Shown here one piece after another: positions 25,848-33,890 of a stretch of 64,000 nucleotides of DNA (its first letter is position 1; each line of letters starts with the position of its first letter). Origin of the DNA: Weissella oryzae SG25 (GTDB lineage: Bacteria; Bacillota; Bacilli; Lactobacillales; Lactobacillaceae); contig NZ_DF820487.1 of NCBI RefSeq assembly GCF_000691805.2, forward strand, positions 62,001 to 126,000, written 5' to 3'. The position numbers and the translations under genes are program-made. The notes beneath the pieces were generated by a model, which ran no database searches, had not been told where the DNA came from, and saw nothing but the letters and a program-made list of their open reading frames with translations.

Positions 25848-27104
25848 ATGGATTTCCAAATCGACAATAACCAACAATATGGGGCGACAATCAAAGTCAT
25901 CGGTGTCGGTGGCGGTGGTGGTAATGCTGTCAATGAAATGGTCAATGAAGGTGTTGGCGGAGTTGAATTTATCGTTGCTAATACTGATGCCCAGGCTTTA
26001 GAACGTTCACAAGCTGAACACAAAATTCAAATTGGAACCAAAGCAACTCGTGGACTAGGTGCTGGAGCTCGCCCAGAAGTTGGCGAAAGTGCTGCTAGCG
26101 AAAGTGAGCAAGAAATTGCAGAAGCCCTTAAGGGAGCTGACATGGTCTTCGTGACAGCTGGTATGGGTGGTGGAACTGGTACCGGGGCTGCGCCTGTTGT
26201 CGCAAGAATTGCTAAAGATCTAGGTGCTTTAACAATTGGTGTGGTAACTCGACCATTCTCTTTTGAGGGACCTCGTCGTGGTACAGCTGCTGCTGAGGGC
26301 TTGGCTAAGCTTAAAGATAATGTCGATACTTTAATTGTGATTGCCAACAATAACTTGTTACAAGTTGTTGATAAAAAAGCACCAATCTTAGAGGCCTTTA
26401 AAATGGTTGATAACGTCTTGAAGAATGGTGTTGCGGGAATTTCTGATTTGATTACAAATCCAGGATTAATTAATTTGGATTTTGCCGATGTTAAAACGGT
26501 TATGGCCGATCAAGGAACTGCCTTGATGGGAATTGGTGTTGACGAAGGCGAAAACCGTGCCGCTGAAGCAACTCGTAAGGCAATTGCTTCTCCATTGCTT
26601 GAAGCAAAGATTGAGGGTGCGCAAAACGTTTTGCTTTCAATCAAGGGTGGTATGGACATGTCATTGTTTGAAGCCCAAGAAGCAGCTGATGCGGTTACAG
26701 CTGCAGCTGGTAATGACGTCAACATTATTTTTGGAACAACGATGGATGCTGACATGAAGGGACTTCAAGTAACAGTAATTGCTACAGGTATTGATCGACC
26801 TGTGACAGCTCGTCCAGAATTACAAGTCGGTAATCAAAGTGCAGTTAGCCCTTTTGAGCAAACTGTACAACAACCAGTAGAAAGTAAACCAGTGGCAACA
26901 AAGCCAACGGATCCTTTTGCTGATTGGAATGTTGTAAATACTCCGGCTGTTGATGCAACACCAACAGCTAATAATGATGCCTTTAATGGCGGACAGACAA
27001 CCCAGCAGGCAGTGCCACAAAGTGATACGGCTGTTGACTCGGCAGCTGAATCAGAAATCGAGCGACCTGCTTTCTTTTCATGGAAAAACCGTGGCGATAA
27101 GTAA
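25848..27104 (+). CDS. ftsZ: Cell division GTPase FtsZ
   Basis: 418 residues, tubulin-like GTPase that forms the Z-ring. GTP-binding: [12 protein letters not shown] (19-31) and tubulin signature GGGTGTG at residues 107-113. The T7 synergy loop [11 protein letters not shown] is near 210. A variable linker (about 330-400, rich in Q/T/D/A) leads to the C-terminal conserved peptide [12 protein letters not shown], the binding site for FtsA and SepF. RBS GAGGAG. Located between ftsA and sepF. No cysteine. Identity is certain. Confidence 0.98.
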   Translation: MDFQIDNNQQYGATIKVIGVGGGGGNAVNEMVNEGVGGVEFIVANTDAQALERSQAEHKIQIGTKATRGLGAGARPEVGESAASESEQEIAEALKGADMVFVTAGMGGGTGTGAAPVVARIAKDLGALTIGVVTRPFSFEGPRRGTAAAEGLAKLKDNVDTLIVIANNNLLQVVDKKAPILEAFKMVDNVLKNGVAGISDLITNPGLINLDFADVKTVMADQGTALMGIGVDEGENRAAEATRKAIASPLLEAKIEGAQNVLLSIKGGMDMSLFEAQEAADAVTAAAGNDVNIIFGTTMDADMKGLQVTVIATGIDRPVTARPELQVGNQSAVSPFEQTVQQPVESKPVATKPTDPFADWNVVNTPAVDATPTANNDAFNGGQTTQQAVPQSDTAVDSAAESEIERPAFFSWKNRGDK

Positions 27105-27115
27105 GGAGACCGAAA

Positions 27116-27577
27116 ATGGCATTTAGTTTTAAAAATTTATTTGGTGTTGATGAGTACTACGAAGAAAATGAAAACCAATCTGAGGAATTTGTTGACGAAG
27201 GTACAAGTACTGATAACAACACAAATCCAAACGTTGCAAACGCTAGTGCTACACGGCCAGCTGCTTCGCGACGGCCGAATGTATTAAACATGGATGGTCA
27301 AAGAGAAGCGGCTTCAAAGATTGCTTTATATGAACCACGAATTTTTTCAGATGCTAAGGCGATTGTGCAACAAGTACTTGCTGGTGAAGCAGTAATTGTT
27401 AATTTTGCTTCAATTGATGAAACACAAGCACGTCGGATTATCGACTTTATGTCAGGGGCAGCTGAGGCTGTTGAGGGTGATGTGACACGGATTGGTGAGC
27501 GGATTTTCCTATTTACACCAAAGAGTTTTAAAATATCTGGGGCAGTATCACAAAACTTAACGCAACAATTTAGTTAG
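27116..27577 (+). CDS. sepF: Cell division protein SepF
   Basis: 153 residues. Short N-terminal amphipathic membrane-binding helix (AFSFKNLFG), an acidic and disordered linker (about 15-60), then the SepF globular domain (NVLNMDGQREAASKIALYEPRIFSDAK ... AVIVNFASIDETQARRIIDFMSGAAEAVEGDVTRIGERIFLFTPKSFKI). SepF is an FtsZ-bundling protein and alternative membrane anchor for the Z-ring. RBS AAGGAG 8 nt before ATG. Twelve nt after ftsZ, so co-transcribed. Confidence 0.95.
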   Translation: MAFSFKNLFGVDEYYEENENQSEEFVDEGTSTDNNTNPNVANASATRPAASRRPNVLNMDGQREAASKIALYEPRIFSDAKAIVQQVLAGEAVIVNFASIDETQARRIIDFMSGAAEAVEGDVTRIGERIFLFTPKSFKISGAVSQNLTQQFS

Positions 27578-27586
27578 GATTTAATT

Positions 27587-27847
27587 ATGATATACATTCT
27601 GCAAGGACTGATGCTGGTATTACGCGCTTTTGAATTTATTATTTTGATTTGGGCGCTAATGTCTTGGCTGCCTGGTGCACAGCGCTCACGCTTTGGCCAA
27701 TTATTGGGACGGCTTGCTGGCTTAATAATTGATCCGATTCGGCGGGTGATGCCGAGAACTGGGATGCTGGATTTCTCTCCCTTAATTGGTATTATTTTAT
27801 TACAATTAGCGCAGATGGGTATTCAGATGATTAGTCAAGGATTTTAA
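27587..27847 (+). CDS. YggT family membrane protein
   Basis: 86 residues, two transmembrane helices (about 8-28 and 62-82) flanking the conserved cytosolic-face motif WLPGAQRSRFGQLLGRLAGLIIDPIRRVMPRTGMLDFSPLI. YggT (YlmG) proteins are widespread in Gram-positive bacteria and plastids, always near sepF in this cluster, and linked to cell or nucleoid partitioning; the molecular function is not established. It lies between sepF and ylmH with short spacers. Confidence 0.9.
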   Translation: MIYILQGLMLVLRAFEFIILIWALMSWLPGAQRSRFGQLLGRLAGLIIDPIRRVMPRTGMLDFSPLIGIILLQLAQMGIQMISQGF

Positions 27848-27849
27848 AA

Positions 27850-28635
27850 ATGAATGAAAATGTTTATCAACATTTTCGCCCAAACGAACGCAACTATATT
27901 GAAGTTGTGCAGGGACAAATTCGACAGGTTTTAGATGAATATCGACCAGTATTAACGAATTTTCTAAATCCCCGTGAGCGATATATTTTGGAAACTTTAG
28001 TTAATCCCTACGATGAACTAAAGTTATTACATAATGGCGGAAATGCAGACCCAGAGATGGCGCGTAGTTTGATTTACCCTAGTTATTATCAACCTACAAT
28101 TGGTGATTTTGAGCTAGCGGCCTTTGAAATTAATTATCCAAGCAAATTTGCTGAACTACACCATAGTACAATCATGGGTGCTTTGTTACATAATGGTTTG
28201 GAACGAAGTGCATTTGGTGATATTATCGGTAGTGAGGATGGTACTTGGCAATTTGTAACAACCAAAGTGATGGCAGATTATCTGCTCAATACGATGGAGT
28301 ATATTGGTAAAACAAAGGTACGGTTTAACCAGATTGCTTTACAAGATTTACGCTCAGCTGGTGATGATTGGGTAACCGCCGAAACTACAGTATCCTCTTT
28401 AAGATTGGATAACGTTGTTGCAAATGGTTATAATATTTCTAGGACCCACGCGAAGGAATTAGTTGAAGCTGGACAGGTTCGCGTTAATTGGACGGAAATT
28501 TTACGACCAGATTTTGTTTTAGCAGTCAATGATATGCTTTCGGTCCGTAGATTTGGCCGGCTTAAGTTGGTTGCGGAGAATGGCTTAACGAAAAAAGATA
28601 AATGGCGGATAACTTTATCGGTCATTACGAAATAA
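27850..28635 (+). CDS. ylmH: YlmH family S4-domain RNA-binding protein
   Basis: 261 residues. The N-terminal YlmH domain (HFRPNERNYIEVVQGQI, NPRERYILETLVNPYDELKLLHNGGNADPEMARSLIYP) is followed by an S4 RNA-binding domain near 180-250 (SSLRLDNVVANGYNISRTHAKELVEAGQVRVNW, SVRRFGRLKLV). Recent work on family members links YlmH to ribosome-associated quality control, binding tRNA-50S complexes; in the dcw context it was long treated as a division gene. It starts 2 nt after yggT. The divIVA RBS overlaps its stop. Confidence 0.92.
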   Translation: MNENVYQHFRPNERNYIEVVQGQIRQVLDEYRPVLTNFLNPRERYILETLVNPYDELKLLHNGGNADPEMARSLIYPSYYQPTIGDFELAAFEINYPSKFAELHHSTIMGALLHNGLERSAFGDIIGSEDGTWQFVTTKVMADYLLNTMEYIGKTKVRFNQIALQDLRSAGDDWVTAETTVSSLRLDNVVANGYNISRTHAKELVEAGQVRVNWTEILRPDFVLAVNDMLSVRRFGRLKLVAENGLTKKDKWRITLSVITK

Positions 28636-28646
28636 GGAGTAGAACA

Positions 28647-29273
28647 ATGGCATTAACACCACAAGAGATTCACGCTAAAGAATTTACAACTCGTTCCAAT
28701 AAATGGTACGACCGTATGGAAGTCAATGAATTTTTGGACCAAGTTGTCACAGATTATGATAGTTTGATGCAAGAAAATGCAATGTTGAAGACTAAGTTGG
28801 CTGATGCTGATGCAGCATCATCTCAGGTTGAAGAGATGAAGCAATCGGTTAATTCATCAATTTTGATTGCTCAAGAGGCAGCTGACCGTTTGAAGAAGCA
28901 AACTGAAGCTGAATCAGAGGCAACTTTGCAACAAGCGCAAGCTGAAGCACAGCGGATTGTTATGGAAGCTAATACCAAGGCTAATGCATTGATTAGTGAT
29001 AGCCAACGCAAGAATGAAGGTTTGGTTTTGCAACATGATGCCCTAGAAAAGGACATGACAACTTTCAAGTCAAAGCTTGAAGGTATGTTGCAAGCACAAA
29101 TTGACTTACTAAAGACTGACGAGTGGGCTGCATTTACTAAGGCTGCAAAGCCACTTGCTCAAGCAAAGCCAGCTGTACAAAGTCAACCTTCGACTGTACC
29201 AAGTTCAGCTGCAACACCTGTTGAATCGTCAGTAGAAACAGTCGTTGTTTTCCCAACGGATGAACAAAAATAA
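28647..29273 (+). CDS. divIVA: Cell division protein DivIVA
   Basis: 208 residues. The N-terminal membrane-curvature-binding domain (MALTPQEIHAKEFTTRSNKWYDRMEVNEFLDQVVTDYDSLM) precedes a long coiled coil (about 45-170) and a disordered P/S/A/V-rich tail. DivIVA marks septa and poles. ATG 28647 is preferred because AAGGAG directly follows the ylmH stop about 8 nt upstream; the frame is open to an ATG at 28602 inside ylmH with no RBS. Last gene of the dcw operon before the separate ileS unit. Confidence 0.93.
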   Translation: MALTPQEIHAKEFTTRSNKWYDRMEVNEFLDQVVTDYDSLMQENAMLKTKLADADAASSQVEEMKQSVNSSILIAQEAADRLKKQTEAESEATLQQAQAEAQRIVMEANTKANALISDSQRKNEGLVLQHDALEKDMTTFKSKLEGMLQAQIDLLKTDEWAAFTKAAKPLAQAKPAVQSQPSTVPSSAATPVESSVETVVVFPTDEQK

Positions 29274-29281
29274 AAAATTAC

Positions 29282-29310
29282 TTGAACTTGGTAGCCAAGT
29301 TGAGTATGAT
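29282..29310 (+). promoter_or_regulatory. Promoter of the ileS T-box leader
   Basis: TTGAAC (29282-29287), 17-bp spacer, TATGAT (29305-29310), immediately upstream of the T-box leader; start predicted near 29317. Confidence 0.65.
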
Positions 29311-29316
29311 AATGTT

Positions 29317-29518
29317 TAATCTCTTAACCAAGTGAAATCTATATTCTTTATAGCGAGCTGGAGAATGGTGCAAGTCCAGCAAAGTACCGTAGATTTTTTA
29401 TCAGTAAGAGGCTAAGTTAAATACGCAATGAGGCGGTTTTTTAACCGTGAACTCGGGTGGTACCACGTTTTAAACGAACGTCCCGCGCTAGCATTAGCTG
29501 GCGCGGGACTTTTTATTT
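29317..29518 (+). ncRNA. T-box leader (tRNA-Ile sensing) controlling ileS
   Basis: Contains the T-box core GGGTGGTACCACG (29455-29467), whose TGG bulge pairs with the uncharged tRNA acceptor end. It is followed by a terminator with a 13-bp stem (29480-29492 with 29497-29509) and a T-run. Stem I closes through CTCTTA (about 29321-29326) and TAAGAG (about 29405-29410). In its 3' strand ATC (29400-29402) is the likely specifier codon, matching isoleucine. Uncharged tRNA-Ile would favour the antiterminator and raise ileS expression. The stem I assignment is by eye. Confidence 0.88.
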
Positions 29519-29568
29519 AAAAACTATTATTGGATAAATCGTGACTTTTAAGCAGAAAGGTAAGATCG

Positions 29569-32364
29569 ATGAAATTAAAAGAGACATTGAACCTCGGTAA
29601 GACTAAGTTCCCAATGCGGGGAAACCTACCACAAACTGAGGCCCAGCGTGAAGAAATTTGGTTTGAAAATAAAGTTTATGAACAACGTCAGAAGCTAAAT
29701 GAAGGTAAGCCGTCATTTATGCTTCATGATGGACCTCCATATGCAAATGGAAATATCCATATTGGGCACGCTTTAAACAAGATTTCTAAAGATATTATTG
29801 TAAGATATAAGTCAATGAACGGCTTCTATGCACCTTATGTGCCAGGTTGGGATACTCACGGATTGCCAATCGAGCAACAACTAACTAAAGCCGGTAAGGA
29901 CCGTAAGAAGGTTGGACCAATTATCTGGCGGAAAATGGCTGAAGAATTTGCACGTAAGCAAGTTAATATTCAGATGACTGACTTTAAACGTTTAGGTGTG
30001 TCAGCTGATTGGGACCACCCATATTTGACCCTTTTGCCAGAATTTGAAGCTGCTCAATTGCGGGTCTTTGGTAAGATGGCCGGTAAAAATTTGATTTATC
30101 GTGGTAAAAAACCAGTCTTTTGGTCTTGGTCATCAGAATCTGCCCTTGCAATGGCTGAAATTGAATATCACGATGTAACTGCACAAACTGCATTTTATGG
30201 TGAGCAGGTCAAGGATGGTAAGGGTCTTTTAGATGAAGATACTTATTTCGTAGTCTGGACTACCACACCTTGGACAATTCCAGCTTCACGCGGTATTTCA
30301 GTTAATGCTGATTTTACTTATGCAGTTGTCCAACCAAATGATTCAACTAAGAAATATGTAATCGCTAAAGCATTACTAGAAACTGATGCAGCCAAGTTTG
30401 GTTGGACCGACTATACAGTGCAAGCTGAGTTGAAAGGTAGTCAACTTGAATACATGACAGCAAAACATCCCTTCATGGATGTTGAACTACTAGTTATGAC
30501 TGGTGATCATGTAACTCTTGATGCTGGTACTGGGTTAGTGCATACTGCACCAGGCTTTGGTGAAGATGATTATATCATTGGTCAACGCTATGGTTTGGAA
30601 GTAGCTGTACCAGTTGATGATCAAGGAAAAATGACTGCTGAGGCAGGCGCAGATTTCGAAGGCTTGCTATACTCAGATGCAGATGCAGTATCTTTGAAAA
30701 AGTTGGCCGAAGCCGGCGTGTTACTAAAGGAAGAAGATCTCCTACACTCATATCCATTTGATTGGCGGACTAAAAAGCCAGTTATCTTTAGGGCAGTTCC
30801 ACAATGGTTTGCATCAATTGAGACATTCCGACAAGATATTTTGGACCAATTAGACAAGGTTGAATTCCAACCAGAGTGGGGTAAAAAGCGTCTATACAAT
30901 ATGATTCGTGACCGTGGTGATTGGGTAATCTCTCGTCAACGGGTCTGGGGTGTTCCACTACCAATCTTCTACGCCGAAGATGGTACAGCCATTGTCGATG
31001 AAGCCGTGATTGATCATGTTGCTGACCTAGTTGCCGAGCATGGCTCAAATATCTGGTTTGAGAAGGAAGCAAAGGAACTTTTGCCAGCTGGTTATCAAAA
31101 TGAACATTCACCACATGGAAATTTCACTAAAGAAATGGACATTATGGATGTTTGGTTTGATTCAGGTAGTTCGCATCAAGGTGTAATGAATGCGCGCGAG
31201 AATCTAAAGTTCCCAGCGGACCTTGTTTTGGAAGGCTCAGATCAATACCGTGGTTGGTTTAACTCATCATTGATTACTTCTGTTGCGGTAACTGGTCAAG
31301 CACCATATAAGAAGATTTTGTCACAAGGGTTCACCTTAGATGGTAACGGCGATAAAATGTCAAAGTCTTTGGGTAATACAATTTCACCTAATGAAGTTGT
31401 TAAAGCGATGGGTGCAGAAATCATTCGTCTATGGGTAACGACCGTTGATTCTTCAGCTGATATGAAAGTATCAATGGAAATTCTTAAGACTGTTTCTGAT
31501 TCTTACCGTAAGATTCGTAATACAATGCGCTTCTTGCTAGCAAACACGGCCGATTTCGTACCAGCAAATGATACGGTTGATTATGCTGATTTGCAGGCGG
31601 TTGATCAATATTTCTATGCTCGTTTCAACGAGTTTGTTGGTGAGATGAAAACCTCCTATGATGCCTTTGATTTCCAAGCGCTCTATAAGCTTTTGATTAA
31701 CTTTATTAATGTTGATTTGTCAGCATTTTATTTGGACTTTACTAAGGACATTTTATATGTTGAGGCGCCTAATAGTCAGGCTCGTCGTTCTGTTCAAACG
31801 GTACTATACAAGATTTTGGCTGATTTAAAACAACTAATTTTGCCAATCTTGCCACATACAGCTGAAGAGATTCATGAGTATATGGATAATGAAACTAGTG
31901 ATTTTGCTTATCTAGCTGAAATGCCGCAAGTGCTTGATTTACCTGATGCAACGAATTTAATTGCTAAGTGGCAACGCTTTATGACACTCCGTGATGCGGC
32001 AAATAAGGCGCTAGAAGTAGCTCGTGATGATAAGCTGATTGGTAAGCCAGCTGAAGCAGCTTTGACCGTTTATCTAACTGACGAGCAGGCTGATTTATTA
32101 GATTCATTGGGTCAAGATTTGCGTGTAATCTTGATGGTATCACAATTACATTTGAAGAAGATAAGCGAAGCAGCTGATGATGTTGCAACTTATGATGATT
32201 ACAAAATCTCAGTAGCTAAAGCTGCCGGTGAAGTTTCACCACGTGATCGGATGTATCATACAGATTTGGGTGCGGATAGTGATTTTCCAATGTTGTCAGC
32301 GCATGAAGCTGCAATCATTCGTGAAAACTACCCAGCCGCATTAGAAGAAGGCTTAGAGTTTTAA
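29569..32364 (+). CDS. ileS: Isoleucyl-tRNA synthetase, cysteine-free
   Basis: 931 residues, class I aminoacyl-tRNA synthetase. HIGH motif in [13 protein letters not shown] (near 59-71); KMSKS motif in [10 protein letters not shown] (near 600); CP1 editing domain with [15 protein letters not shown] and [14 protein letters not shown]; anticodon domain after about 640. The C-terminal zinc-binding module of the bacterial type is present in outline ([31 protein letters not shown]), but all four cysteine ligands are replaced, and there is no cysteine in the whole protein. Expression is controlled by the T-box upstream. RBS AAAGGT. Confidence 0.97.
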   Translation: MKLKETLNLGKTKFPMRGNLPQTEAQREEIWFENKVYEQRQKLNEGKPSFMLHDGPPYANGNIHIGHALNKISKDIIVRYKSMNGFYAPYVPGWDTHGLPIEQQLTKAGKDRKKVGPIIWRKMAEEFARKQVNIQMTDFKRLGVSADWDHPYLTLLPEFEAAQLRVFGKMAGKNLIYRGKKPVFWSWSSESALAMAEIEYHDVTAQTAFYGEQVKDGKGLLDEDTYFVVWTTTPWTIPASRGISVNADFTYAVVQPNDSTKKYVIAKALLETDAAKFGWTDYTVQAELKGSQLEYMTAKHPFMDVELLVMTGDHVTLDAGTGLVHTAPGFGEDDYIIGQRYGLEVAVPVDDQGKMTAEAGADFEGLLYSDADAVSLKKLAEAGVLLKEEDLLHSYPFDWRTKKPVIFRAVPQWFASIETFRQDILDQLDKVEFQPEWGKKRLYNMIRDRGDWVISRQRVWGVPLPIFYAEDGTAIVDEAVIDHVADLVAEHGSNIWFEKEAKELLPAGYQNEHSPHGNFTKEMDIMDVWFDSGSSHQGVMNARENLKFPADLVLEGSDQYRGWFNSSLITSVAVTGQAPYKKILSQGFTLDGNGDKMSKSLGNTISPNEVVKAMGAEIIRLWVTTVDSSADMKVSMEILKTVSDSYRKIRNTMRFLLANTADFVPANDTVDYADLQAVDQYFYARFNEFVGEMKTSYDAFDFQALYKLLINFINVDLSAFYLDFTKDILYVEAPNSQARRSVQTVLYKILADLKQLILPILPHTAEEIHEYMDNETSDFAYLAEMPQVLDLPDATNLIAKWQRFMTLRDAANKALEVARDDKLIGKPAEAALTVYLTDEQADLLDSLGQDLRVILMVSQLHLKKISEAADDVATYDDYKISVAKAAGEVSPRDRMYHTDLGADSDFPMLSAHEAAIIRENYPAALEEGLEF

Positions 32365-32395
32365 GCTTAACAAAACTAATTAAAGGTCAAAAAAT

Positions 32396-32411
32396 AGTAA
32401 ACACGTTTACT
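32396..32411. promoter_or_regulatory. Perfect 7-bp inverted repeat downstream of ileS
   Basis: AGTAAAC-AC-GTTTACT: two perfect 7-bp arms with a 2-bp centre. The loop is too short for an RNA hairpin, so a dimeric-repressor operator is more likely. It resembles LacI/CcpA-type half-sites but does not have the cre spacing. It lies between the ileS stop and its terminator, about 109 bp before the next promoter. Confidence 0.4.
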
Positions 32412-32437
32412 GAGATTGTTGGCTTTTTGAAGTGATG

Positions 32438-32490
32438 AGCCCCTAGGGTTGGAGAGTATTCTCTGACTCTAGGGGTTTACTTCATTATTT
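32438..32490 (+). terminator. Probable terminator after ileS
   Basis: 15-17 bp stem with several G-U pairs (32438-32454 with 32461-32477), 6-nt loop AGTATT, and a T-rich but interrupted tail (TTTACTTCATTATTT). Confidence 0.6.
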
Positions 32491-32516
32491 AGTTAGTTTT
32501 TTAGTAGCTAAGAAGT

Positions 32517-32525
32517 TGTTATAAT
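32517..32525 (+). promoter_or_regulatory. Extended -10 promoter of the histidine phosphatase gene
   Basis: TGTTATAAT: perfect extended -10 (TGn-TATAAT) with only a T-rich -35 region; 30 nt before the ATG. Confidence 0.6.
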
Positions 32526-32555
32526 GAATAGCAGTTACTAGAAATGGAGCAAAAA

Positions 32556-33218
32556 ATGACGACTTTATATTTTATTCGCCATGGTAAGACTGTCTGGAAT
32601 GATGAAGGCCGTTTTCAAGGAGCAAGTGGTGACTCACCCTTGCTAAAAGAGTCAATGGTTCAAATTGAGCTATTAGGTCAACATTTGGCAGATTTGGATT
32701 TTGACCATGCTTTTACAAGCCCAATTAAAAGAGCTAAAACAACCGCTGAATTAACAATTAAAGAGTTAAAACGTCCACCGCTACTAACAGAGTTACCTGG
32801 ACTAATTGAGTTTGGTATGGGTGTTTGGGAAGGTATGGCCTTTACAGATGTAAAAGCAGAATGGCCAGCAATGTATGATGCTTATCGACACCATCCAGAA
32901 AAGTTTGATTCAAGCTTAGTTCAAGGGTCTGAAAGTTTTGCACAAGTTGAAGCACGGTTTGTTAAGGCAGTTCAAGCTGTCGTGGCAGAGTATGGCGGAC
33001 CGGATAAGACGCTCATCTTCTTTAGCCATGGTATGGTTTTGACGGCTGGCATGGGCGCCTTATTAAAGATTCCTTTGACAGAAATCAGAGCACGTGGGGG
33101 CTTGGGGAATACAAGTACATCAGTTTTAACGACTGACGATGGGGAGAATTTTGCCGAACTAGTCCGCAATGATACTTCATATTTGGGAATTAAAGCGGAT
33201 GCCTCCAATACGATTTAA
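32556..33218 (+). CDS. Histidine phosphatase family protein (phosphoglycerate-mutase-like)
   Basis: 220 residues. The catalytic RHG motif is in TLYFIRHGKTVWNDEGRFQG at the N-terminus (phospho-acceptor His at about residue 8). The second arginine region is FTSPIKRAKTTAELTI, the acid region is LPGLIEFGMGVWEGM, and the second histidine is in FFSHGMVLTAG. Such proteins are either cofactor-dependent phosphoglycerate mutases or broad phosphatases (PhoE/GpmB type). Length and lack of the longer mutase insertions favour a phosphatase. ATG 32556 has GGAG 6 nt upstream; an ATG at 32544 would overlap the RBS. The TPR gene follows after 12 nt. Confidence 0.85.
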   Translation: MTTLYFIRHGKTVWNDEGRFQGASGDSPLLKESMVQIELLGQHLADLDFDHAFTSPIKRAKTTAELTIKELKRPPLLTELPGLIEFGMGVWEGMAFTDVKAEWPAMYDAYRHHPEKFDSSLVQGSESFAQVEARFVKAVQAVVAEYGGPDKTLIFFSHGMVLTAGMGALLKIPLTEIRARGGLGNTSTSVLTTDDGENFAELVRNDTSYLGIKADASNTI

Positions 33219-33230
33219 GGGAGAAAGAAT

Positions 33231-33890
33231 ATGACACCAGCAGAAGCTGCACAAAATGATATTAAAAGTTTGGTCAGTAAGATTGAATCCAAGCCAGATG
33301 ATTGGCGCGCTTACATTGATTTAGTTAATGTTTTAATGATTACTGAGAATTACACAGAAGCTGAGGAACTAGCATTAAAGAGTTTAGGACTTTTTGATAA
33401 AATTCAAGCAGCACGACCACATCTTTTCTATGCGTTAGGTAATGTTTACTATTCTGCTGGCGAGTATGCACTAGCTAATCAATACTTTAATCAAATTAAT
33501 GATGACAAGTTGAAGCATGATGCAACGATGATGCAGGCCCAAGGTTGGTATGCACAAAATAAGTACCAACAAGCTTTAGTATTTGCGCTAACCGGAGTTG
33601 AACAAGACGCAACGGATGTTTCAGCCCAAATTCTTTTGGGTAATATTTGGTTAGCTTTGCAAAATAGTTGGGAAGCCCAGGAAGCTTTTGATGCGGCAAT
33701 CAAAGTTGAGCCAGATAATTTTGACGCTAATTTTGCCCGTGGTGTGGTAGCAGTTGTTAAGGGTGATGACGAGAATGCTTGGCTTTTGAAGGCTAAGCAG
33801 CTAGATCCTACAAAGTTTCAGGCGCAGGCAAAACGGCTTGATGAAATCACCCAGCTGTTGGCGGGGCAAGTTGATAATGAGCATGAATGA
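33231..33890 (+). CDS. Tetratricopeptide repeat protein
   Basis: 219 residues built of about five TPR-like helical pairs (for example NYTEAEELALKSLGLFDKI, YYSAGEYALANQYFNQI, WYAQNKYQQALVFALTG, WLALQNSWEAQEAFDAAIKVEPDNFDANFARGVV). No catalytic motif; TPR proteins act as protein-binding scaffolds. A TPR gene directly before recD2 is common in lactobacilli and streptococci. RBS AGGGAGA. Its last codons overlap the recD2 start, implying translational coupling. Client unknown. Confidence 0.85.
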   Translation: MTPAEAAQNDIKSLVSKIESKPDDWRAYIDLVNVLMITENYTEAEELALKSLGLFDKIQAARPHLFYALGNVYYSAGEYALANQYFNQINDDKLKHDATMMQAQGWYAQNKYQQALVFALTGVEQDATDVSAQILLGNIWLALQNSWEAQEAFDAAIKVEPDNFDANFARGVVAVVKGDDENAWLLKAKQLDPTKFQAQAKRLDEITQLLAGQVDNEHE

